A stretch of DNA of 64,000 bases, taken from Eumeta japonica. Taxonomy: Eukaryota > Arthropoda > Insecta > Lepidoptera > Psychidae. Shown here one piece after another: positions 46,833 to 60,604 of the stretch (within the stretch, counting starts at the first letter, position 1; the number at the start of each line of letters is the position of its first letter). The stretch is from the NCBI GenBank assembly GCA_005406025.1, contig BGZK01001601.1:62001-126000 (forward strand). Direction: 5' to 3'. The notes under the pieces were generated by a model that saw only the letters and a program-made list of their open reading frames with translations, was not told the origin of the DNA and did no database searches. Position numbers and translations under genes: made by a program.

Positions 46833-49021
46833 CTGTCGACAAAGAGAATTGAACTTTACGTTACATGCTAATAAGACTCACTTTGCTGTTTGATATGTAT
46901 ATAAAAATAAACCGATTTAAATTTCAAAGATTTTATTCTTGCATCCATTATGATATCTCGTTTATTTTGAGTTAAATAATTCATATTTAATTCGACAGTA
47001 TTCTATTTATAGTTTCCAAATTGTATTGTTACAAAAAAATAGTAGAACTTCATATACGTACGTCTTCTTACGGAAGGCTTCTTTTAAAATATTGTAGCGG
47101 TCTGTGTAAGGATTCATTCATCATAAATAATACTCGAGTTTACAAATATTGCCATACATTCTACATATTGTTTAATGTTTTTTGACTTATAATTGGCAGT
47201 TTTGACGTAACATAGAGTTCGACGCGAAGACATTTTTTACCTTAAGCTTAGTGATACCAACCAAAGCCTATATAATAAAATACCACATGAGACAAGTTAA
47301 CAATATTATTCGTTATAAATATCTCAATTAAGAAGAAAACCTTGGTTAAGAAAATAGTGCGTATCAGCTCCAACACACGATTGGTAGATTATTCAAAAAA
47401 AAAAAAAACTGTTTACTTGGAATACAAACAATAGGCAAAGAGGGTAAATAAATACATATTTTATAATACTGAAAGCGTATATATAATTTTATTCTTATTT
47501 ATTTATATTGTCTTGATGAAATGTATTAGGAAATTTACGTCACATAATAAAAGTTTAAAATTTCCAAACTCCACATTACACTATGTTAAAAATGGCGATA
47601 ACATTTGACACCATATATATCGGGAGTTTAACTCATTTATGCCCAAAATAAAAAAAGACAATAAATGAGCAATGGAAGAAAAACACACGAGTTCAGTGTA
47701 ATATGTAGCAAATACGTTACGTGGAAAAATATAACGACTTCATTTTTTTAACACTCAATTTCGCAACCCATTCGATTTATCTACCGCGAGTCGCCGCGTA
47801 GGAAGGTCATTTTTTAAGGAGTAATTTCTTAAAAAAAAATCTCGAAATCGGCGCAACTTATGTGAATTTAGGATATAAATGGATATTATTCCATCACCTG
47901 TCCCGTTGACAGTGGTTCTATTGCTTAAGGAAATCCCACCGTCTTGGACCTCGGCCGTCCGCCGCGCCGGTCTCGTCAGCGCCGAATAGGAATTTAACGC
48001 TCGCCGTGGAGAAAAAAAAAACACCTTTTCCCTCGGCCGCACTTCGTTAAGTATTCTTTGTGGAACAAACAACGAGAGGGGAATGTTGAATTAGTTGATT
48101 AAGTTGAACAAAGGTGTCTCTTGATTAAAATATTCAGGCGACATCTGGCGTTAGGGGCACTAATGTGGGCGCCCCTTTGACGCGGCCGCTGTAATTTCGA
48201 GTGTAAACATATTTTTTGGAGTGGTACGTGGAGTGTTAGACGCCTGTGCGCTCGATCGGAGGAGGTATATAAATTTTATTCGACTTTATATGAGTGCTTA
48301 AGTTCTTTCTTAAAAGACCAGAACTCAACGCGAGATTAGAGTTTAAAGAAAATTCGAAAATAATTTCAGAATACATTTTTTGTTATTATACAACGGCATT
48401 AATTTATTTTTCGTTTATTACGGAATGCTTAGTTACTTATAAAAGGATACTGTTTAAGTTAGATATTTCGACTATGAAATTTTTTGAAATAATGTTTTAA
48501 TGAGACGGGAAACCTGTCCTTTTTTTCCTTTTAGCTATTTATCACTCATAGAAAATCTTAGACGTCATATAATGGGGTCCTCCTCAAAGTCACAACGCTT
48601 ATAGCAAGATATTTTACATTTTTGTCGACTTTATTTCATTAAAAAAATAGGAAGTTATAGACACTTTATTTCTGTGACACTGTCACTACCAAAAAATCTA
48701 AGACCGTTTGTTAAAATCTAATCAGTAGTTCAAGTTACACAAAGGGAAAAAATTGAGTTTGCCTTTTGTCTAGCTCCAAAGTAATACAGCGTGAAAAATC
48801 GTGTCCTAAGCAGTATATCACTGCTAATACTAAAATATAAATCATTTAAATCAGTGCATTAATTTTTTAGTGTTGCTTGAACAGACAAATATATAGAAAC
48901 ACATATAGACAACCAGACAAAATTTTACAAAGCAGTTGGTTTGGGCTTCTGTATTATGTATATAACAAATACCACCTACTTTTCCAAAAAAATATTTAAT
49001 GTACATACTTGACTTCTTATA
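46833..49021. other. upstream or intronic DNA of the dpr-like gene
   Basis: No exon recognised. A GC-balanced part at 47925-48075 gives a 105-codon minus-strand ORF without domains. Whether this is intron or promoter depends on where the missing first exon lies. Confidence 0.5.
48095..48245. repeat. dispersed repeat, copy 1
   Basis: GTTGAACAAAGGTG, then AATATTCAGGCGACATCTGG, then GAGTGTAAACATATTTT; the same words in the same order occur at 50755-50925. Confidence 0.6.
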
Positions 49022-50048
49022 TCTATACTAATGTTATGAAGGTAAAAGTTTCATCCATCCATAAGTATGGATGGATGTTTATTGCTCTTTCACGCCAAAA
49101 CTACTGAATGGATTTCGATGATATTGTGCAATAATATATAGCTTACACATCAGAATAAGACATAGCCTATAATTTCTAAAGATATAGTGTGAATTATCCA
49201 AAATATAACGATAAGTGTTAAGTAAGTGGGAAAAAAATCTGTCATCCGCGAGCTATTCTGGCGTGCGCCGCAAAAACAGGTGGAATTACACGTATATAAT
49301 GTACAATGGAAAAGTTTATCTTAAATAGCCTTACAAAAAAGTCCACGACAGCATATCTTTTATGTGTAAGCTATTATCGCCAAAACAGTTAACCATAAAT
49401 ACAATAAAAATTGATAATTTATTTCTAACGCACATTCGGTAGCAACAAATTGATCCTTATATCAAAATAAATACTTTTATCGCATCTGGTGCTTAAATTA
49501 TATAAACTTTGTCTTCTACACTAAATCATTTAGACAAATATTTGAATAGTTACGACGATAGAAAAGCGATTGCGCGATATTACGGTGCGGTCCGGCGCCA
49601 GGGTCAGACCATAAAGGTAGCAGGCACACATTTGAGCGCGCAATGTTTTTCCCACGGCCAGCTCTATGTGGCTTGCTCACGCGTTTATAAATCGCAAAAT
49701 CTGCATGTTTATACAAACTAAAATAAATCGTTTAACATAGTTTATAGGAGTATATTGCAGTAGCCACCTATAACATAAGAGTAGCCACCTATAATATAAT
49801 ATAAGAGATCATCATAAAAAATACTTAGTTCCAATTTACATACATTACACAATATAATTGTTGGAACACTTATAATAGCTGGAGAATAGCTGGACCGATT
49901 TTCATTTTTAATATGTTGGATTTGTCTCCGTCCCGAATAGCAAAATAATAGAAAAACATTGAAAAAGTAACAAAAAAATAAAACGCTTTCTATCATCATT
50001 ATCACAATTTTTCATCACCACGCGGGTGAAACCGCAGAGCGCAGCTAG
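49022..50048 (+). mobile_element. Helitron, non-autonomous, with both ends
   Basis: The 5' end reads TCTATACTAATG and the 3' end CAGCTAG, preceded by a GCGG/CCGC hairpin (GCGGGTGAAACCGC at about 50027-50040). The flanking bases are A (49021) and T (50049), as expected for Helitron insertion between A and T. The 1027-bp body contains a remnant of the Rep/Hel helicase C-terminus on the plus strand and a 12-bp perfect hairpin at 49052-49077. The body has no intact RepHel gene, so it would need transposase from elsewhere. Confidence 0.85.
49575..49725 (+). pseudogene. Helitron RepHel helicase C-terminal remnant
   Basis: The frame reads RRQGQTIKVAGTHLSAQCFS, then HGQLYVACSRVYKSQNLHVY and T before a stop. 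GQT-x-K and SHGQLYVACSRV are the conserved helicase motifs V/VI of Helitron and Pif1-type helicases. Only about 50 residues remain, with no Walker motifs upstream. The minus-strand ORF across this stretch is a shadow. Confidence 0.85.
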
Positions 50049-50754
50049 TTGTATATACTTATTTTCGATTTTTTATACTGTTTATACGTAGATTAACATT
50101 TCTCGGTAAAAATCGTTTAAAAATCAGCTCATTTAGTCTGAGCCTATAATAGATATAATTCATTTGATAAATATTTATCGACCTATTACAATATTCGTAT
50201 GTCATTTTTGTAGTTAGTAAAGAGTAGTTTAACTTCTCTTTTATAATAACAAATTGGATCCAATGCGCTTTTTAAATTGGATAGGAATCGTTTTAAAAGG
50301 CTATTGGATACATGTTTTGACGTTGGACTTATATATATACTATCATTTAACTAGGTCCAAAAAATATTCTCGCATTTTCGATATTTATTCGTTTTCAATG
50401 ATGGTTACAAAGTTTGACGAAGTTTAACCGTTTGGAAGCTTAAAATCTATTAAAGTCTAAGCCACGTTTCATCTTATTCCCTTTCGTAGAACCGGATTAC
50501 TTGTCTAATTCGGTATGTCATATTTAAAGAGTTCCGTAGGACCGTGGATTATCTATTTTATTTTATAGTTCACACGTTAAAAATAATTATTAAAACTCTT
50601 TACAATTATTTTATGCCTAGGACGGCATCATCAATTAAGTAACCATAACAATAAAAATTTAATGAAATCCGAACATAATCGGACACGTAAATGATAAGCA
50701 ATTCTACGTCTTCGTGAAGAATAAGTTTAAGGGCGAGAGGTTTAGTTTTTTGAT

Positions 50755-50925
50755 TGACCGGAGTTGAACAAAGGCGCCATCGGATTGAAATATTAGACGA
50801 CATCCGGTTTGAAGAGCCGTCACGTGGATGTGTTCAAACGAGGATTCAGTATTTTCCAGTGTAAACATATTTTCAGTGCTGTGCGTTGATTAAAGTATTC
50901 AAGCGCCATCTGACGCTCTAATTCC
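50755..50925. repeat. dispersed repeat, copy 2
   Basis: GTTGAACAAAGGCGCCATCG, then AATATTAGACGACATCCGG, then AGTGTAAACATATTTTCAGT; diverged from the 48095 copy. A further AAGTATTCAAGCGCCATCTG follows directly and may be a partial third unit. Confidence 0.6.
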
Positions 50926-51365
50926 GTTTCTTGTTGAATGATAAATGAATTAGAATCAAGTTCGTTACGATCAAAATATTGAGATCAGCTCGAATTCGGC
51001 CGGCGAACACCGATGAATTTCAAAGCGTAACTAATTGCATTTTCTAGAATTCGTTTATTCTAGAAATATCTAGACTAACTATAGTGAAGCTAAAAAGTTT
51101 AGTTATAAATCCCTCGAGTTTATGATGAAATATAAATGAAAATTTTTAATAACATCCCTCGTGAAAGCTAATAATTTGGGTACTAATTTAACTAGCAGTT
51201 TGTAATTTTGAATTATGACATACATTTAAAGTACTTGATGAGATTTGCTCGGTCTCTCTCGAATATGCCATGGGAATATGATAATTTCCTTTGGGAAAAG
51301 TCATTTATGATGACTTCCGACAAAAAAATAATCATATTGCAAAATTAATCTTGATATTTTATTTA

Positions 51366-51545
51366 AATAGTGACATATGTAGTTTACGTCATGTAGTACC
51401 GTTTGTTGTAAAAAAACCAATCACATGTCAACAATATAATTATCTTAAATTTCTACATAATGGCGCTAAATAAGAGAACATTTAGAAAAATTATTTCTTA
51501 TTTCGTTTTTTTTTTCAGGGAAAACATCTATATAGATCAATTTGA
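51366..51545. repeat. dispersed repeat pair, copy 2
   Basis: GTCATGTAGTACCGTTTGTT, AATGGCGCTAAATAAGAG and AACATTTAGAAAAATTATTT parallel the copy at 32756. Confidence 0.5.
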
Positions 51546-53539
51546 GAAGCAAGGTATTAAAATTGGTTTAGTTGTTATATTGTATATAAATAAGCAAATC
51601 CTGTTCAAATAATTACTGTCTTAATATGCAATACCGTCTACAAAACTGAACATTTATTAACTAGCAACCGTCGATGGCTTTGTTTGCATTCGCGTAAAAA
51701 AAAAAACCTATTTCCGATGGAAATGGTCTTTGACGATGAATCGAATTACGCTCAATGTTATCGAAAGCCGTATCGAAGCCAGTCCAATCTTGTCTCGTCT
51801 CGTGTTTGTCCACGTCCAAAGTCAACTATTCGGTCTTCGTAGTCTGTGGAGGGCTTGTAACTAACTCTAACCCTAATTGCTTGTGTCACCAAGTTCATTA
51901 GGGTTCTCTATTCACCGAGGTCTTTATTGAAAATTACGATGTTTTATCAGATCTGCAATTTCTGTTGCTTATTGATAAATTAATAAAAAAAGGATCGCTT
52001 CCATTAAAAAATACTAAGGGGTTTTGAAGTATATAGTTTTATGTTTAACTTTCGATTTGTCATAGCAATCGGATAATCTTCCTTATGTTTATTCAAATTC
52101 ATGAATCTGTTATTGTTTCAATAACTGACATTTCTAAATGAATAACAGATTTTTATACTTATGTTAATGCGTTTAGTTAACGTTTTAACTCAATTCTGTA
52201 TCTCATTAAGAATTCGCTTTGTAAATGGATTGTGGGCAGACGCAATTCAGGGTTAACTAGTTTACTTTTCAGTAGTTACTAGTTGTTTAATTTTCATAGT
52301 TATCAATGTTTGAAGGGGTTTAAAACGCACAAGCCGAATCTGGTTGTGATTGTTATAAATGTAATTTAGTATTAAATTTAAACAATAATCACCTTTTCGG
52401 CTTTAGTTTAGGCGTTAAATAGAATTTGGCGTACTGTAGATTTTTTTTTTATTAAGTCACTTAAGTAATACAGTGTTAAAACTAAAAACAATATTGCTAT
52501 TGCATGTTGCTTTCGATTGGCACGGTATGAAGTAATCGCCACGTAGGGCAGCTGCAATCTTGACCACTAAGCCGCTCATGAACGTGATCGTTGTGAAATA
52601 TGATGCGTTTAGTTTAGGAACAAAATTCAGATGATAGTTTGAGGGTTTCATATAACTTGTAGTTTCCTGTTGCACGATTTTCCGATAAAGTACTACTCAA
52701 ATTGATGACATAAATGCTCATAACCAACCTCGCTTATTTAACACAAGAGGTTATTGATTATGAAAACAAAATGAGCATAAAGTTATTTGGTCATAAATGT
52801 AAATAAATATGTATCTAAAAAAAAACTTTCAAATTAGTAAAATCTTCAAAATTGTGGGATTCTTGGAATTATAAAAAAACGAATGGTCGAAACGTTCATG
52901 AGTTCTTCGAAGATTAAAAAATAAAATGCTGTTCGATATGATATAAGCACAAATACGGGCCTTTTAGAACTTTACTCACATTTAAAAAACATGCAGTTCT
53001 CTTTAAACTGACTGCACCAATTTTTTATGTACAATAATAATATAAAATAACAAAACAATATCATGACCAGAACGATTCCGATTGGCGTCTTTCATAGCCC
53101 TTAAAGTTACATCAAGGACAACCTAACTGCAATAATTTTCAATCGCCTTAGCGAGTGTTTGTTCATTTTCGTTAGCGTTGTTTTAGTGAGCTGTTACACG
53201 TCTTTGTACACGTGTAATAGAGTACCTCTTCGATTTACATCGAAGAACTTCGATTTACATTCAATCATCCCACTGATTAAACACTTTCTCCCACAATTTC
53301 ACCGTTTCAGACTGAAGGCTTGTACCCCGTGACCCCCAAGCTCACCCAGAGCGGGATAGGAAGTACTGACTGTCGCTTTCAGCAATACACTGATGACGAC
53401 CGAGATCAACCGTCTAACGTGCTTTTTGAGGCACTCAGAAAGCGGTTCAACTTAACTAGAAAACTTTTTTATACAGCATCATCAAGGGGTAAGCGAGCAT
53501 GTCGGTCACCAGAAAGTAGGAGGTCATCGTTGCCCTGAA

Positions 53540-53865
53540 ACTAGCAAGCCCAGAGGAGTTGCTGATGCGTCGTCAACTTCGCCGGTAGAAGTTGGTAGAG
53601 AGAAAATGGGGTGAGGGTGTGCAGTGGACCTCCAAAACTCTTACTTTGCGCAGCAAAAGCAGTTACTTCTATGCGTATTTTGTGAGAGTGTGGTCTGTTA
53701 CCGATTGAGCCGACCCGTATTCGCGCTTCAACCGAGTTGACCATAGCATAACTCTACCACTTATTGATCAGTTTGTTTGTGATCAAGACTCGAACCTGGC
53801 ATCTTCTGCATAAGTTCTATTGCAACGATTTTAACCTCCCGCTGCTCGGTTATATATTAAGCAAA
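53540..53865 (-). mobile_element. tRNA-derived SINE, the fullest of several copies
   Basis: On the minus strand a tRNA-like head (CCGAGCAGCGGGAGGTTAAA, then B box GGTTCGAGTC at 53797-53788) leads into a body shared with 31135-31345, 62350-62480 and 63785-64000; shared body words on the plus strand include GAGCCGACCCGTATTCG. I know the body from lepidopteran genomes. Linking head and body into one element is an inference from their adjacency here. Confidence 0.55.
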
Positions 53866-56719
53866 AACATTATTTTCATACTAATTAATAAATGTTATTC
53901 AATTTTTCGGTTAGAATAATTATCCCTTCAAAATAAAAGATGGCAGCTAAAGTGACTATTATTTTTATATATAATATTATTGTTACTTAAATTCGCAAGT
54001 TATTAAGCAGATGTTTTCTCACGTAACGTTCAAATAAACGTTGCTTATTCTCACGTAAGTGTACTTGTTTAAGAGAAAGAGTTCAAATTAGGTTCCCCTA
54101 CATACTCTTATTTGAGTTGAAAACTTCATTTTCCGACGTTGTATGCTCAGAGAATTGAATTCAGCCCTTCGAGTGTGTAAGTTTTTTTAACAAAAAAAAA
54201 GAGCAATACAAAAACGTTGTAGAAACTTTTTTCTTGAGACCAATGTACTCTGTTCACTGGATTATTTTTTTTTGTGTAAGTCTTTTACCTAAAGCCACAT
54301 TGCAAGTTAGCTGAAAATTTTACTGGGCACTATTTAAATAAATAAAATTAAAAAAAAAATTGTAGCCTTTCCAATTAGTCTTTGGCTTATGACATCTCAT
54401 TTTTCTTTCTCAAATGGGTCCATTGAAAATCGTTTGAGTGTTAACAAATCAAATTTAGCTTTTTACATCCCAAGACCTATTAATAATGATGTCACTGACC
54501 ATTTTGTTATTACACGCTAGAGAAAGCACCATGAAAGGAAATTAATCTTAATAGTATTGGTAACAACCAGCTACATAACAAAGAAATACAATTGTGAAAA
54601 ACGTCCCAATGTCTACTTTTGTAAAGTAGGTTACATCAGAATTCTCATTATTGTTTAAACTACTGTCTATATCTTTAATATATCTTCATTTGACAGCGAA
54701 AACATGAACTGCTCCATAAAATAGTTATTTATCTAAACGATTTTCCAGAAAGGCCATATGGAATTTATTACCAATTCTATAGCAGTAGTGGACAGCGTCA
54801 CCTACTGGAATTTGCTGATATTATTTATTAATGTCATATTCGGATCTATAAATACGCACTTACTAACATTTTAACATATATAGATGTAACAAGGGATTAA
54901 ATCTACGATGAGTGTTTCTGTGCGTATATGTTTATATTAGTACGTGTCGGCAATTTTATGTTCTCCATAATATTAAAAATAAAGTTTATGATACAATGTC
55001 ATAGTCCACGTTCAAGAGTCATCCTTGAACTTCTATGTAAACGTTCCCACAATTTTCGTGTTTAAAATCAAAACTGCACGTCTGTAAACTGTACAAACCA
55101 TTTTCTAAAATTTAATTATATATTTTGGAATGAAAATCGTAGCTATTTACCGGCGATATAAATCACTTCGCTACTTTCGTGCACGAGTTAATTAATTAAA
55201 AAAATACCACATCCATCCGCTGGGGCGGTCGCGGGCGAACCCTTTGCGAGGGCGGCGAGGGCGGGCGGCCGCGTCATTTTCCCAAATTGCCCGACTTTAA
55301 TCGCTAGCTTCACATCTCATTTAGTCGGTTTTTACGATGCCCCGGATTTTTATAAGAGCAACCTCATCGTAAACGCTTTGCCGCCGGCCGCCTCGGCCGC
55401 GCGTGGCCCCGTCGCCGACCCCCGGATTCGCGGCTTTTGTGAATTGATGGTTGCATCGCCGGTGCGCCAGCTCGAGCAACTGTTCTGAAAATATTGGATT
55501 GTCGATTCCGTATTTCGTGCGGTCCGATGCTTAGGATTTCGTAGCTAGAATGTTAAAAGAGTCGGTGTTCGATGTTTACCTGTCTGTACGTCACGATGGT
55601 TTTAAAAAAATTTTTTGTCTCTGCGTGAACAATCTAAGACATTTGTGCCAATTGAATAAAGAACAATTTAAAATATCGATATTTCTGTAGGGCGAAGAAT
55701 TTAAGCCAAGTCTTAGAAAACAAACTACTCGAAGTAATTATCTAAAATAGAAAAGGTAATATATATTTATTATGCACAGTGTCAGTTTATCTGTACAAGG
55801 AATATTATGCGGAAACCACTAAGCACGAATCCGAATGACATTTGAACAGAGATGTCGCGAGTCTACATTGTCACGAGTTTTCTTGGGCTAGGAATGTTAG
55901 CCTAACATCCGATAATCATAAATCAATATAACTCTGTGGTCTGTTTTCTATCGTGATCTTGTTAAGATATATTTATGGTTCCCTTAAATACTTTGAGTGT
56001 CATTACAATTTTTGAATTTACTTCAAAGTATAATATATAATGAAAATTATTTTTTTACAAATTAATTTTTATTATATATTATACTTAAATCGTAATACTA
56101 ACTGCTAAATCCTTTTAATATTACCTCCACGTTTCTACAATGGTTTTCTATTTACAAAGTCAAACTTATCATAAATTTATTTTATTCTTTTTTTCCATTA
56201 CAAACTATTAATTTTCAAGCGAATGGAAAACGCGCCAGTTAGATTACAAAACGTCGTTATAAACAAATTTTCTACCAATCTAAACGTATTTATCTACATC
56301 GGCTTATTTATATAAAAGTGTATATTTATATTATTAATCAAGAAAAACCCTTACATACACGCAATTTGAAGGCTTACGATTTTCTGTCAGTTTCTGAAAA
56401 TAAGTTATAATAATTTGTTTGGAATTAATAAACGCACAAGAATGACCAAAGCAAATGTACTTTAGTTCTGAAGGAATCACTAAAGTTTCTCAAGAAACAA
56501 CAAAAAGTACACGAAGCCTTTTTCTACAAAGTAAGAGAGGCTGTAATGTTTTATTAATTTAGAAGTCACGGCAAATGTACGCTATAAATTTTATTGGAAC
56601 AATGGCCCCATCTAGATAACGTTCACTGTTGAGTGCATATCGACGGCCTCTGTCGTCTATTGGACGAAAGGGTACGTATTCGATTTCGGGTCATGCGATA
56701 CTTTTGGGCGAGCGGCGTT
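53866..56719. other. no gene seen; contains a GC-rich island
   Basis: A GC-rich island at about 55205-55500 sits in AT-rich DNA. On the minus strand it gives only a short Ala/Pro-rich frame beginning MTRPPALAALAKG. It could be a promoter or conserved element. Confidence 0.5.
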
Positions 56720-56790
56720 CGCACAGTGGCTGAGAGCGTCGACTCTGAAACAAGTGATACAGGATTCGAACCTAGCGATGAGCGGGTACG
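56720..56790 (+). other. tRNA-like sequence (likely SINE head)
   Basis: A-box-like GTGGCTGAGAGCG (56726-56738) and a B box GGATTCGAACC (56762-56772), about 25 bp apart, shorter than in a normal tRNA. Probably a SINE head. Confidence 0.4.
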
Positions 56791-58026
56791 CCAAAGAGGT
56801 TTTAATTAAACGAAATAAAACCACTCGCCGCACGCCTCGAGGAGAATGTTAAGCTGTCGGTGCTGGACGTCATCGTACGTATTATCGTGCTCGTGATAAC
56901 GGCCGCTTATAGAACTCGGGCCGCAGGGGGTCAGCGTCAAGGGCTTATGGCCCAAGGTCTATCCGAAATAAGATGATGATAGGGTTATGGGTCATTGGTG
57001 ACGGTGGTCAAGATTTGCCACAGCTATGTGTTTGGAATAAGGTTAGGCTTAGAATAAGATTGTGAAAGGGCATAAAAACCTAACGCCGAATATGTTTGTT
57101 GATTGATTTCTTGATTGTTTGCGATGGATGTCCAAGTCGTTTCTGTTCACGTCGCTGATGAGGTGGGACATTTATTTTATTCTTCGTTGCCACTCAGTTA
57201 ATGTTTTCCTATCAATAACCAGGGCTAGGTGAAGGCTAGTATTAGTTGAAGTTAGGTCAAAAGTTAGTAAGATATCACATTGAATCGTAAAGACATCAAA
57301 TAGATTTTTTCAGACGACAAGGCTATTTTATACGCAAATATTTAGAAACTATGGATAAAACATGATTGCCAACTAGTAGACAATTCGTGTATGCTTTTAA
57401 ATGCTGTAACAATTTAGATGTTAATTACAACTATATAGTCATTTTAAGTTGCATCTAACTTTCTAGGCTAGCATATAATATAATGAAAAAGCATTAGGTT
57501 TGCGAAAAGGTTTTAAGAGTAAGATTTTATAATAATAATAATGTTTTGGTATTTCACATTCGTTTCTTGATTTTATGATTGATATCTCTAATTATTATTC
57601 ATATTTTCACTCGATTCACCAGATACGAAATTGGAAGGGAACAGATGCTACCATCGTTTGCAAATGGAGAGAAATTTGAGTTGTCTTAATTTTTGCAGCT
57701 CTGTAACTTCTCTTTAATTTAGGGCCACATCGTACGGAAATAAGACACTTCGGCCGAGTGGCCGCCGCCCTTGTGAGCCCTTTGATATTTCTCTGACGAC
57801 GTCGTCCGAAGAAAATCAAGGGGAAAGGTAATTTGACGTTTAATACTTTCCTCTAATAGCGTATTTGACCATTCCTTAAACGGGGGGAAAATAACGTCTC
57901 GATAGGCACTGTATTGTATTTTAACGTCACGATTATTGATCCTTTTGATGTAAAAGCTTTTAAGTCTCAAAGCACACAATAAAAAAAGTATGTAATTATG
58001 CGCACGCATTAGAAGTTCTGCGACAT

Positions 58027-58075
58027 AAGTATCAGTGGCTCAGTGGTAAAGAGCTTTTGTATCGGAAGGTAACAA
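58027..58075 (+). other. tRNA A-box-like sequence
   Basis: GTGGCTCAGTGGTAAAGAGC (58035-58054) is a close match to a tRNA D-arm/A box, but no B box follows within the normal distance. A broken SINE head or pseudo-tRNA. Confidence 0.35.
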
Positions 58076-60604
58076 GGACTAATACTGAGCAAATAAGATA
58101 ATAAATTTTAGATTTAGGTGTGAATAGAATCGCTCCCCGAGTGCCTCGAACAGATTGCGCCATCGGTTGCGTAAATTTTCGCCACTTAGATGGCACAATG
58201 GTCATCGACAGCTCCGCACCACTGTGGAGGAATTAAGAACAAAATTCCACAATTTGAAATGAAAAAACTGTGGGGTGATATGTTAATACATACCCGGAGC
58301 ATTGGAGTGATTTTTTTCAGCTGTGTTCTTCGTACGACACTTGCAAAGGTTGAAAAATTATTAAGACTGACGAAATCTAAATTTTTTACAAATCGTTTTT
58401 TCACATTTGTCTCGTAGTAGCAGAAGCCGGCGATTATTATCTATTTAGGCAAACTTTTACTCGCCGCTAACGTTAACTTGTTAAACTTTGTTGCTCGATG
58501 GCTGTACAAGTTAAGTTTCACTCAAAATACGCTTAAAGAAGTATACTTCAAATTGGTTCGCAGCTGAGGTGCTTAGACATAAAATACGGAAAATGGTGGC
58601 CAAGAGCGAAGTGAGTTTAATATCAATATTGCAATGAGAATTCAATAGACCAAATTAAATTTCTACGAACGAATTGTCTGAATGAACGAACTACAATATT
58701 TTTTCAACAAATCTTAATTTCATTTTCTTGCATGAGTTCGCGCATATGCCTTGGGTCGCAACGCTAATGGAATATGTTAGCGACAGTTTTCCTGTCATCA
58801 TTTTAAAAGAAAGTATCGGATAAAGGTTATGTAATTATCAGTGAGTGTTGTGAATAATTTTGGGTTTTTCCAATAATTATAGCAATGTCAAAGAAATTTG
58901 CAGTACTTCAATGATCTACGACCCAATTCCACTAATTGTGTTAGAATTAAAAAAATATTATAAAAAAGAACAGTTGTAGGATCCTCGAAGCAAGACATTC
59001 AAATAACGCCTCACGGAATATATTTACGGATTTTTTTTTTGCTCTAGACAAAACTGTCACCTAGCAAGTAACTCCTTTAACTTTAAAAGGATATTAACAC
59101 TTTCCGCTGTTTATAGCGTCAATATTAGGGGATTCCCATAAAAAAATCTGTCCACTCGGTCTACATCAACGTCAGCGTGGTCCGCATTTGCAAACACCCA
59201 TTATTGTTAATTTCAAAAGATTCATGTTTTTAATATGTTCGTAATACTATTATCTCTTCAATAGATTTCCTTCTGCGGACACATTCGGAATGTTTTGCTT
59301 TCGCATATAAACAATTTTATTTGTGCAATTGAAAAATAAAGATACCTATTGAAAAAAAAACGAATAAATTAGACGAGTGCTATTTTATAGAAAAAAATAA
59401 AAGAATACGTGTAACACAAAAATAAAAAAAAATTACAGAGCAGCGCTACTTGTAATAAATGCCCAAAAATTAATTTCCAAATACCCACCATTAGTTTTTA
59501 TTAATCCATTTATTTACACATAGCATTGTTTTTGGAAGTTATTATATTTATTGGCTGGAATTGCTACCAAAAATAATCGAAATATGAGCACGCCAAATTT
59601 CATCATTGCTCAGAATGGACTAGAAATTTGTTTTAATCTATGCTTTGTAAACTATATATTAAGAGATGTACGACTCGTTTCATATTTATACGATTTTCAT
59701 TTATATAGCTTAAGAGATTGATTTCTGTCATAATCTATATTTGAATAGGCAAAGACAAAACATTTCGGTGCCTTTTTCTCTTCTGTTTGTCAACTGATTT
59801 TTTTTTAGTTTAGTAGCTATTGACGAGCTTTAGTGTTATCAGTTATGGAAATAATCAGCTTTTATTTTTTACACCCCTTCATCGTGCAGTCGAAGCTTTT
59901 ATTCAGAACTCTCCATTCGTGATACTTCACGGTCCTCGAGTCTACAATCTACAATCCAATCACGATACCCAACACAGTTTTTATCATATATACAGTTTTT
60001 ATGTCTATTACATGTATTTCCCTTTGCATTTTACACATTACTAGGTCTACGTTAGCCACGAGCGTGTGTGTACAAATACGTCGTAAGTGTTGTTTTTCTA
60101 TTCTTGCTAATATAAAATTTTAATTTTCGTGGGTATTATAAGAAATCAACGCAAACAACACACGCTTATGATGTATTTGTACACTTTCAAAACTAACGTA
60201 GTGAAGCAATGTTCAAAAAAATGATATGCAATAATTATGTCAATAATCTTTGACCAAAGAACCCCAAAATGTTCAAATTTAATAAATTTAATGAATCTAA
60301 TAAATTTAAACAACTACTAGTATTCATAATATTGAGCCTGATATAATTATTCTTTTTTTCCTTTTCTACTAGATGATTATGAATATTTTTTGGAGATAAA
60401 TGATTACCGTAATATCAAATATCAATTAAAATTGTTCACCCATCGAATTCAAAATCGTTCACCACTCAATTTTACCCATGTTCTGTTGAACATGCTCATA
60501 AAGTGCTTATCCAAGTGTAAATCCCACTGTCACCCAATCACTAAATGACAAGGTATTATTAACATTAACATATTTTGATCTAAAAGCATTGTTATATTCA
60601 TAAT

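Larger units (their letters stand above)
50049..53539. other. no gene seen
   Basis: AT-rich with the two dispersed repeats noted at 50755 and 51366; small ORFs carry no recognisable protein. Confidence 0.6.

Noticed and set aside
55560..55600. Upstream dpr-like exon ending CAG|GTAAAC on the minus strand
   Set aside because: The only frame with the needed phase 0 has an in-frame stop a few codons upstream and no start or acceptor between.
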